The position numbers were made by a program, and so were the translations under genes. Below are positions 19,483 to 26,416 of a stretch of DNA of 64,000 nucleotides, piece after piece (within the stretch, counting starts at the first letter, position 1; each line of letters starts with the position of its first letter). Source of the stretch: Halogeometricum sp. S3BR5-2 (GTDB lineage: Archaea; Halobacteriota; Halobacteria; Halobacteriales; Haloferacaceae); assembly GCF_031624635.1 (NCBI RefSeq), contig NZ_JAMQOQ010000004.1, forward strand, positions 354,582 to 418,581, read 5' to 3'. Under the pieces are notes generated by a model. That model worked only from the letters and a program-made list of their open reading frames with translations. It was not told where the DNA came from and made no database searches.

Positions 19483-19888
19483 ACGACGACGCTCAGAGAG
19501 GAGCTACGACCACCGAACCGGTTGGAATCGCTCCGCGCCGCTTCTCTCGACTCCGTTCACGGTACACCGAAAGCGGAGCGACAGCGCATCTATGGCCGAA
19601 ACGAGCGATATTGTCTCCATCACGTACCGGACTCTGATTCCTGCACCCGAAGACGGCGACGGCCGGAGGTTCGTACCGAAGAACGACAGTGACCGCGGGC
19701 TCTCTGTGAAGATTGTGTTCCGGTGGTTACCCACTGTTCTTCCGGACGAAGAACGCCGAGCGGAATCGCCGCATCGTTCCAGTCGTCCGCTCGCTCGGTA
19801 ACGGTCGAAGCTCCCAGTCGGGCGATTTGCGACGGGCGGAGCCACCGTATCTCCCGACGCCGCATCACGCTCGATGCGGCCGTTGAAG

Positions 19889-19902
19889 GGGGTGAATACC
19901 CC
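19889..19902 (+). repeat. GGTGAATACC-core hairpin, copy 1
   Basis: A perfect five-pair stem GGGGT / ACCCC around the loop GAAT. The ten-base core GGTGAATACC recurs at 26220-26229, where GATGCGG and GGAG again flank it. It is followed by GATATAAAGG, a possible TATA element. Confidence 0.4.
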
Positions 19903-19920
19903 GGAGGGGATATAAAGGAC

Positions 19921-19946
19921 AGACGTGTTCAACACTGTCTTTTATC
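19921..19946 (+). promoter_or_regulatory. Palindromic operator candidate and TATA box upstream of the DmdA-like gene
   Basis: Positions 19921-19940 form an imperfect dyad AGAC-GTGTT-C-AACAC-T-GTCT, with a perfect 11-base core at 19925-19935. It directly abuts TTTATC at 19941-19946, whose distance of about 30 bases to the ATG at 19974 fits a leaderless or near-leaderless haloarchaeal promoter. A protein bound to the dyad would cover the BRE. Confidence 0.5.
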
Positions 19947-19973
19947 TAGGTTTACCCTGTTGGATTGAGTGCT

Positions 19974-21347
19974 ATGACAGAGGATGCCGAACACCCGAAC
20001 CATCCGGGTGTCGACCAGTCGGACCGCGTACTGCCACGAAACCTCCGCCAGAGCGGCGACCCGGGTATCCAGATGCTCGTCTCGACCCGCGTGCGGAAGT
20101 CACCGTTCTTCGACAAGTCGTTCAACGAGGAGGGCGCCTGGCGCTGTACGGTGTACAACCGAACGTACCACCCGCGCGGCCTCGTCGAGCCCGAAGAGGG
20201 CGGTGCGATGGCCGAGTACGAGGCGCTGACCGAGAAGGTCACCCTCTGGGACGTCGCCGTCGAGCGGCAGATTCGCGTGAAGGGACCGGACGCCGAAGCG
20301 CTCACCGACTACGTCATCACGCGTGACGCCACCGAAATTGACACGATGAAGGGCAAGTACGTCATCCTCTGCAACGAGGACGGCGGCGTTCTCAACGACC
20401 CGATCCTGCTCCGCGTCGAGGACGACGAGTTCTGGTTCTCGATTTCGGACTCCACGCTCATGCAGTGGCTGCAGGGCGTCAACGTCGGGAAGGACTTCGA
20501 CGTCGAGATCGACGAGATCGACGTCGCCCCGATGCAGATTCAGGGTCCGCTCTCCGAGGACGTGATGATCGACGTCGTCGGCGAGGAGGTCAGCGAGATC
20601 GCCTACTACGGTCTGATGGACGCCGAGATCAACGGCTGCGACGTGCTGGTGAGTCAGACCGGATTCTCGGGCGAGAAAGGCTTCGAGATCTACGTCAAGG
20701 ACGCGATGGAGAACGCCGAACGCGTCTGGGACCCGGTGCTCGACACCGTCAAAGAGCACGGCGGGATGCAGATCGCCCCGGGTCACCACCGCCGAATCGC
20801 GGCCGGGATCCTCTCGTGGGGCCAAGACATGGACCACGAGACCTCGCCGTTCCAGGTGAATCTGGGGTACCAGGTTCCCGACGACAAGGAAGGCGACTAC
20901 ATCGGCAAGGAGGCGCTGGAGGAGCAGAAAGAACAGATCGAGAGCGGCGAGTACCCGTTCAACCTCAAGATGGTCGGCCTCAAGATGGCCGGCGAACCGA
21001 TCCGCGACTACGCGCCGGACTTCTGGATCGTCTCCGACCCCGACACGGACGAGGAGTGCGGGTACATGACGTCGCCGTGGTGGAACCCCGAACTCGAGAC
21101 GAACATCGGCCTCGGGTTCGTTCCCGCGGAGAAACTCCAGAACGAGACCGGAGCGGAACTCAACGACGAGATCTACGAGGAGGACCTCGACATCGAGTTC
21201 GAGGTGCACCTCCCTGAAGAGTACTCCGAAGAGGGCGACGAACCCGTCTACGCCACGGTCGCCGAGGTTCCGTTCAAGGAGTCCGTCAACCCGAGCGCCC
21301 GCGAACAGGCGAAACTCAGCGCGGCGCAGGAAGCCAGCGACGACTGA
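19974..21347 (+). CDS. DmdA/GcvT-family folate-dependent methyltransferase (demethylase)
   Basis: A 457-residue aminomethyltransferase-family protein. The N-terminal folate-binding half shows RKSPFFDKSF, YNRTYHPRG, VTLWDVAVERQIRVKGPDA and the segment VITRDATEIDTMKGKYVIL. The layout (paired LWDVAVERQ and GGVLNDPILL, then FSISDSTLMQWLQG and PMQIQGPLSEDVM) matches DMSP demethylase DmdA more than classical glycine-cleavage T protein. Such enzymes transfer a methyl or methylene group from an amine or sulfonium to tetrahydrofolate. No glycine-cleavage H or P genes are adjacent. The C terminus has an acidic extension after the GcvT C-terminal barrel. A TTG nine bases upstream is rejected as start. 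Substrate could be DMSP, betaine or a related compound; the family is sure, the substrate is not. Confidence 0.85.
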   Translation: MTEDAEHPNHPGVDQSDRVLPRNLRQSGDPGIQMLVSTRVRKSPFFDKSFNEEGAWRCTVYNRTYHPRGLVEPEEGGAMAEYEALTEKVTLWDVAVERQIRVKGPDAEALTDYVITRDATEIDTMKGKYVILCNEDGGVLNDPILLRVEDDEFWFSISDSTLMQWLQGVNVGKDFDVEIDEIDVAPMQIQGPLSEDVMIDVVGEEVSEIAYYGLMDAEINGCDVLVSQTGFSGEKGFEIYVKDAMENAERVWDPVLDTVKEHGGMQIAPGHHRRIAAGILSWGQDMDHETSPFQVNLGYQVPDDKEGDYIGKEALEEQKEQIESGEYPFNLKMVGLKMAGEPIRDYAPDFWIVSDPDTDEECGYMTSPWWNPELETNIGLGFVPAEKLQNETGAELNDEIYEEDLDIEFEVHLPEEYSEEGDEPVYATVAEVPFKESVNPSAREQAKLSAAQEASDD

Positions 21348-21554
21348 TCGAGCGAGACCGAGGCGACCCGCGCCGCGTTCGACGCGGAACCGACATCGCC
21401 CGGCCGTCCACTTTTCTCTTTTTCGACCGTGAGCCGCGGGACCCGGGTGCGCTCGGTGCGGACTGAGTCGGATGTCGACCAGCGTGAGGTGCCGAGAAAC
21501 AGAACGTCGCGCTCGCCCGGCACGCCTTTGGCGGGCGTGGCCCACTCGACCGAT

Positions 21555-21980
21555 ATGGGGGACGACTTCGCGATCGTTGACCCGACGGACGTATCGAAAA
21601 CGTCGTTTCAGACCTGCGAGACCGAGGTCAAAATGCTCACCGAACCCCTCGGAGCGACCGAACTACGCGTCAACCAGGTGTTCGTCGACCCCGGCGAGGT
21701 GGCCACGCCCCACACCCACGAGGGACAAGAGGAGGTGTTCGTGGCGATGACTGGTGGGGAGATCGAAATCGAAGGGGACCTGCACGCCGTCCCGGCGGGC
21801 GGCGTCGTCCGCGTCGGCGAGGACGTCGTCAGGAACCTCTGTAATCGCACCGGCGAGTCGACGCAGGTCTGGCTCGCACTCGGCGCACCGCCGGTGGGCA
21901 CCGCCGAGGATTTCGGCGCCTACGTCGTCGCCGACGGTGACGACGAGGACGACACCAGTAGCGTAGACGAGACCCGCTGA
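21555..21980 (+). CDS. Small cupin-domain protein
   Basis: A 141-residue single-domain cupin. Motif 1 is PHTHEGQEEVFVAMTG with the two histidines and the glutamate of the metal site. Motif 2, around PAGGVVRVGEDVVRN, lacks the usual third histidine, so metal binding may be altered. It ends in an acidic tail. The ATG at 21555 is preferred to an upstream in-frame codon at 21429, whose extension is arginine-rich and non-haloarchaeal in style. It lies between the DmdA-like gene and glyA. Cupins include DMSP lyases, but with the altered motif that is only a possibility. Confidence 0.75.
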   Translation: MGDDFAIVDPTDVSKTSFQTCETEVKMLTEPLGATELRVNQVFVDPGEVATPHTHEGQEEVFVAMTGGEIEIEGDLHAVPAGGVVRVGEDVVRNLCNRTGESTQVWLALGAPPVGTAEDFGAYVVADGDDEDDTSSVDETR

Positions 21981-22033
21981 GGCGAGCCGACGCCCCGGGG
22001 GACCGTTTCACTTCACGACCGACTCTCCGGCGC

Positions 22034-23278
22034 TCAGTCGTACAGCGGGTGCCGCGCGGCAAGGTCGTTCACGCGGTCGCTCACGTCGGCGACGACGTCC
22101 TCCGTCGGCGACTCGACGATTTCGGCGACGATTTCGGCCACTTCCCGACAGGCGTCCTCGTCGAATCCGCGGGTCGTCAGGGCCGGCGTCCCCGCCCGGA
22201 TCCCCGACGGGTTGAACGCCGACCGCGTCTCGCCGGGAACGGTGTTCGCGTTCAGGACGATCCCCGCCTCCTCTAAGGCGGACTCGACCTCTTTCCCCGT
22301 CGTGTCGGGGTGTGACGGCCGGAGGTCCACGAGCACGAGGTGGTTGTCGGTGCCGCCGGAGACCAGGCTGAGCCCGCGTTCCTGTAGGCGCTCGCCGAAC
22401 GCCTGCGCGTTGTCGACGGTCTGTTTCGCGTACGTCTCGAACCCGGGATCCAGCGCCTCGCCGAATCCGACGGCCTTGCCGGCGACGTTGTGCATCGCCG
22501 GACCCCCCTGGGTACCGGGGAAGACGGCCTTGTCGACGGCGTCGGCGTGCTCCTCGGAAGTCATGATGATGCCGCCGCGACCGGAGCGAATGGTCTTGTG
22601 CGTCGACCCCGTCACGAAGTCGGCGACGCCCACCGGGGACTCGTGCACGCCCGCGGCGACCAATCCGGTGATGTGCGCGATGTCCGCGAGGTGGTACGCC
22701 CCGACGGCGTCGGCGGTCGTCTGGACCCGCTCGAAATCGACTTCGCGGGGGTACGCGGAGTATCCCGAGACGATCACGTCCGGGTCGAACGACTCGGCTA
22801 TCTCCCGAAGTCCCTCGTAGTCGACGTACCCCGTCTCCGGGTCGACCTCGTACTGCTCGACGTCGTACACCTGCCCGGCGAAGTTCGCCGGGTGGCCGTG
22901 ACTCAGGTGGCCGCCGTGCGTGAGGTCGAGCGAGAGAATCTTGTCGCCCGGGTCGAGCATCGCCAGGTAGACGGCCATGTTCGCCTGCGACCCGGAGTGG
23001 GGTTGGACGTTCACGTGCTCGGCGCCCCAGAGCTCCTTCGCGCGGTCGATCGCCAACTGCTCGATTCCGTCGGCGACCTCGCAGCCACCGTAGTAGCGCT
23101 CGCCCGGATAGCCCTCGGCGTAGTTGTTGGTCAACTCGGAGCTCTGGGCCTCCATGACGGCTTCGGAGACGTGGTTCTCGCTGGCGATCATCGCCAGCGT
23201 GCCGTTCTGTCTGGCTCGTTCCTCTTCGAGCAGTTCGGCGGCGGTCGAATCCGTCTCGCGGACGGTGTCGTACGACAT
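22034..23278 (-). CDS. glyA: Serine hydroxymethyltransferase
   Basis: A 414-residue PLP enzyme that interconverts serine and glycine using tetrahydrofolate / 5,10-methylene-THF. The PLP lysine lies in TGSTHKTIRSGRGG, and the N-terminal substrate region YAEGYPGERYYGGCE is fully conserved. Length matches the family. It is convergent with the cupin and upstream of nothing obvious on its strand. In this neighbourhood it can move methylene groups generated by demethylation onto glycine. The start ATG at 23278 gives the canonical N terminus. Confidence 0.95.
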   Translation of the reverse strand: MSYDTVRETDSTAAELLEEERARQNGTLAMIASENHVSEAVMEAQSSELTNNYAEGYPGERYYGGCEVADGIEQLAIDRAKELWGAEHVNVQPHSGSQANMAVYLAMLDPGDKILSLDLTHGGHLSHGHPANFAGQVYDVEQYEVDPETGYVDYEGLREIAESFDPDVIVSGYSAYPREVDFERVQTTADAVGAYHLADIAHITGLVAAGVHESPVGVADFVTGSTHKTIRSGRGGIIMTSEEHADAVDKAVFPGTQGGPAMHNVAGKAVGFGEALDPGFETYAKQTVDNAQAFGERLQERGLSLVSGGTDNHLVLVDLRPSHPDTTGKEVESALEEAGIVLNANTVPGETRSAFNPSGIRAGTPALTTRGFDEDACREVAEIVAEIVESPTEDVVADVSDRVNDLAARHPLYD

Positions 23279-23425
23279 GCGTAGGTCTCCGAACCGCCGC
23301 CTAATAGTCTATCCGCAGACATGACCTGACGGACGGTCGACCGGTCGTGTTTGAAGCGCGCGAACGAGCGGACGACGCGTCCCCGGAGGTAGCTCGTCGA
23401 CCCGCGGTGCGACGGCGCGAGACGG

Positions 23426-24292
23426 TTACCGCTCGAGACGTTCGAGCCGCCAGGACTCGAGGTCCGCCGTCTGGTTGAACGCGTAGATGTGGAGGCCGCG
23501 GATGTCGTACGCCTCGTTGGCGACGTAGGGAGCGAGGCCGTCGATCAGTTTGTCCGGCTTGTACGTCCCGCGGGAGCCGACGAGTTGGCGGACAAATCCG
23601 AGGATTCCGGTCGTCTTCTTCAGGAACTGGATCGAGTCGCCGACGCCGACCTTCTGTGAGATTTCGAGCAGCCGCTGGTACTTCATCACGCCCGGAATGC
23701 CGACCTCGACCGGCAGGTCGACCCCGCGGTCGCGCACCTCCGATATCCACTCGAGCACCGTCTCGGGGTCGTAGCAGAGCTGCGTGACGATGTACGTCGC
23801 GTAGGGTTCCTTGCGCACCATCGACTCTCGGAGGGTCTCGTCGTCCAAGAAGGCGTGACCCTCGGGATATCCCGTGATGCCGACTTCCTCGAACTCGTAC
23901 TCGGTCTCCTCGAGCGCCGTGAGGAGGTCGTACGCCGACTCGAAGTCGCCGGCCGGTTCCTCGCGGTCGCCGCCGGGAACGAAGATGTCCGTGACGCCCG
24001 CCTCGGTGAGTCGGCGGGCGATCTCCGCCAGGTGCTCTCGGTCCTCCACGTAGCGGGCGGCGACGTGCGGAACGACCTCGTATCCCCGTTCGGCCGCCAT
24101 CTCGGTCTTCTCGACGGTGCGGTCGATGCCGAGTTGGGGCGACGTCGTGATGGCGATCGTCGCCCCGTCCGGGAGATGAGCGATTTCCTCGTCGAAACTC
24201 TCGAACGGCATGAGTTCGTAGCGGGTGTTCCCGAGGAGAAGTTCCACGTTGCTGACGTCGTCGACCGTTTTCGACTCGGATTTCAAGGACAT
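23426..24292 (-). CDS. 5,10-methylenetetrahydrofolate reductase family protein
   Basis: A 288-residue TIM-barrel flavoprotein of the MetF family. Motifs visible are VPGGDREEPAGDFESAYDLL (folate/FAD region), the early MPFESFDEEI and VTQLCYDPETVLEW. The enzyme connects 5-methyl-THF with 5,10-methylene-THF. In an organism that demethylates to 5-methyl-THF, it would run in the oxidative direction. The ATG at 24292 is chosen; an in-frame codon at 24352 would add a poorly conserved 20-residue stretch. It lies between glyA and an HTH gene on the same strand. Confidence 0.85.
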   Translation of the reverse strand: MSLKSESKTVDDVSNVELLLGNTRYELMPFESFDEEIAHLPDGATIAITTSPQLGIDRTVEKTEMAAERGYEVVPHVAARYVEDREHLAEIARRLTEAGVTDIFVPGGDREEPAGDFESAYDLLTALEETEYEFEEVGITGYPEGHAFLDDETLRESMVRKEPYATYIVTQLCYDPETVLEWISEVRDRGVDLPVEVGIPGVMKYQRLLEISQKVGVGDSIQFLKKTTGILGFVRQLVGSRGTYKPDKLIDGLAPYVANEAYDIRGLHIYAFNQTADLESWRLERLER

Positions 24293-24439
24293 CGCTTGTG
24301 CCAAGGATTGGTGTGGAATCACTTCCCTTTGCGGGTGACTCACAGCACCCATTTAAGTTGACCGACGACGCCGAGCGACCGGCGGGTTCGGAGCGTTGGT
24401 TGCGCGGACCGCAGCGACGGATCGGGGGCGGCGGTCGGC

Positions 24440-25654
24440 CTACGCGCTCCCGGCGCTCCGGCGGATCTGTTCGGCGACGTCCTCGTGCGATATCTCCTGT
24501 CGTCGCCCCGCCGGGAGCCGTCTGGGGACGAAGTCGAGTAGGTCCAACTGTCGGAGGAGTTCCCGCGCGTCCTCCTGTTCGAGGTCGAGCCGCCGCGCGA
24601 ACCCGTACAGGGTCACCGAGACGGTGACCGCGTCGACCACGTCCGGGATCTGAACGCTGTTCGGCAGCCCGATTCCGTCGGTGACGAGTTTCTCCGCACC
24701 GACCGCGTCGGGGGACGGTTCGGACGAGGAATCTTCCTCCGACTCCCATTCCTCGTCGGGGTCCGTTCCCGACGAGTCGGGAACCGTGCTCTGCGCCGTG
24801 GACGGGTCGGACTCGGGTTTCGGGCCGTCCGGTTCGCCGGTACCGGGTTCCCGGAGTTGGGACTCTCCGCTCTCCGACTCTTCGGTCCGGGGAACCGTAT
24901 CGTAGGTGGTCGGGGAGTGGATATCGGCCTCGATCATGTACCGTCTGACGGTCTCCGAGGTGACGTCCATCTCGATTAGTCGCGTCATCTCGGTGAACGT
25001 TTCGCACCGTTCGTAGAGTCGCTCTAAGTACTCGACGTCCTCGCACGGGAGGACCGACTCGTCCCGAACCGCCGCGAGTTCCTCGGCCGCGGACGGCGAT
25101 GCCGTCGGTCCGTCACCGCCGCGCTCGTCTGCCTCGGTTCGGTCTTCCCCCGTCCCGTCGCCACCGCCGAACGCCTCGACACCGTTCTCGGCCGTTCTCT
25201 CGATGCTATCCGAACTCTCGCCGGCCGCTAGCTGGGTTCCGTCCGCACCTACGTCCGTCTCGGCGTCAGCGTCGTCCGTCGAAACCATCCCCGAGGCGTC
25301 GGTCAGCGGCTCGATGACGACTCCGACGGTGAGTACGAGTTCGCCGTCGTCGGTGCTCGATGCTCCCCGGACATCGGCGTCGACGGACGCTCCGTGGTGT
25401 TCTACGACGTCTGCGAGGTTCGACGCGGAGAACGAAACCTCGACGCCGCCTTCGTCGTCGACCGACGCCGACTCGGCGACGAGCGTCGGCCTCTGTCCGC
25501 CCGCTGAACCAAGGACTGCGGCCGAAACGGTGATTGTCGCCCGAACCGCTCGGTCGTCGTCCGTCGTCGTCTCGACCGCTCGTACCGACCCCCCTTCTGA
25601 CTCGTACCGCTCGACGATTCGAGAGAGAAGGTCGAAGCAGGTTCCGAGTGACAT
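24440..25654 (-). CDS. Haloarchaeal HTH-type protein, putative regulator
   Basis: A 404-residue protein of unrecognised family. The first 110 residues form a beta-rich domain, then a long acidic, serine-rich low-complexity region follows. A helix-turn-helix-like segment FTEMTRLIEMDVTSETVRRY appears around residue 235, then a second disordered linker, and a C-terminal helical domain (FARRLDLEQEDARELLRQL) that also looks DNA-binding. Starts at 25669 and 25654 are both possible. Placement between metF and folCP on the same strand makes a role in controlling one-carbon genes plausible, but nothing in the sequence proves it. Confidence 0.6.
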   Translation of the reverse strand: MSLGTCFDLLSRIVERYESEGGSVRAVETTTDDDRAVRATITVSAAVLGSAGGQRPTLVAESASVDDEGGVEVSFSASNLADVVEHHGASVDADVRGASSTDDGELVLTVGVVIEPLTDASGMVSTDDADAETDVGADGTQLAAGESSDSIERTAENGVEAFGGGDGTGEDRTEADERGGDGPTASPSAAEELAAVRDESVLPCEDVEYLERLYERCETFTEMTRLIEMDVTSETVRRYMIEADIHSPTTYDTVPRTEESESGESQLREPGTGEPDGPKPESDPSTAQSTVPDSSGTDPDEEWESEEDSSSEPSPDAVGAEKLVTDGIGLPNSVQIPDVVDAVTVSVTLYGFARRLDLEQEDARELLRQLDLLDFVPRRLPAGRRQEISHEDVAEQIRRSAGSA

Positions 25655-26416
25655 GCGTTGATAGAACATAGCATACTATCAAGCATAATCGTACGTGGGG
25701 AACAGCCCACCCTTTTACTATCCCTCCGTGGAAGAAAACCTATCAATCATCGAGAGAGCCGAATCACCCCTCCTCGCGAAACCGACGGCCCCTGAACGCT
25801 ATCGCACGCTGATTCGCACAGCTATCCGGCATCGGTTCCATCGAAATCAACAACAGGGTGAGAAGCTTAGAACTCACCCGAGTTCACGGTCTCGGCCCTT
25901 CTACTCACTCGCAAAATAAATTCGCTATCTCTAGGACGAATCCGGGCACTCCCGGATACATCCGTTCGAAGCGTACTTGCGACCGAATTGAGACGCCTCC
26001 GATCGGGACATAGAACGCCGGAACGCCGACAACGACGTTGGCTCACCGGAGTGCAGGAACGGTGGTAATAAATATCAGTTCTTCACGCTCACATTCGCGG
26101 AAAACGGGCTTAGACACGGGAAGACAAACGATAGGACCCGTTCTCGAGCGCTCGAAATCCGAGAGGACGCAGGTCGAAGCTCACCGCCCCGAAACCGAAC
26201 CTCGACCGGATGGAGATGCGGTGAATACCCGCGGAGTTCGCTCCGTCTCGACCCTTTCGACGCCTTCTACTCCGCAGACTGCGAACTGCGCGGGGAGCAC
26301 ACCAGCGGCTGACGGGTGGTACTCCGCCGCGCAGTTGCGAAGCGCACCGCTTCTCGGTGCGCTCTGCGGTTCTGTGATCCGAATGAGTTTTCGAGAATTC
26401 TTCTACCGGAAGAAGA
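25655..26416. other. Intergenic region with strong hairpins near its right end
   Basis: Roughly 760 bases without a convincing gene. The left half is AT-richer; the right half (26220-26363) holds several compact inverted repeats, annotated separately. On the minus strand it is the 3' flank of folCP. Confidence 0.45.
26220..26363. ncRNA. Candidate structured RNA element downstream of folCP
   Basis: A cluster of stems in a non-coding stretch: the GGTGAATACC core at 26220-26229; CGGAG-TTCG-CTCCG at 26232-26245 (UUCG tetraloop); a ten-base perfect pair AACTGCGCGG (26284-26293) with CCGCGCAGTT (26327-26336); and a nine-base perfect hairpin AGCGCACCG-CTTCT-CGGTGCGCT at 26341-26363. Such density is more than expected for plain spacer. 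It could be a small RNA on either strand, a 3' processing signal of folCP, or a remnant of a mobile element end. Confidence 0.35.

Noticed and set aside
19504..19935. Minus-strand ORF of 143 codons before the DmdA-like gene
   Set aside because: Composition is serine/arginine-rich with no motif, and it covers the promoter of the demethylase gene.
20100..21545. Antisense ORF of 481 codons over the DmdA-like gene
   Set aside because: A GC-driven shadow; the plus-strand gene is well supported by family motifs.
22490..23284. Plus-strand ORF opposite glyA
   Set aside because: Antisense to the conserved PLP enzyme; no start signal or family.
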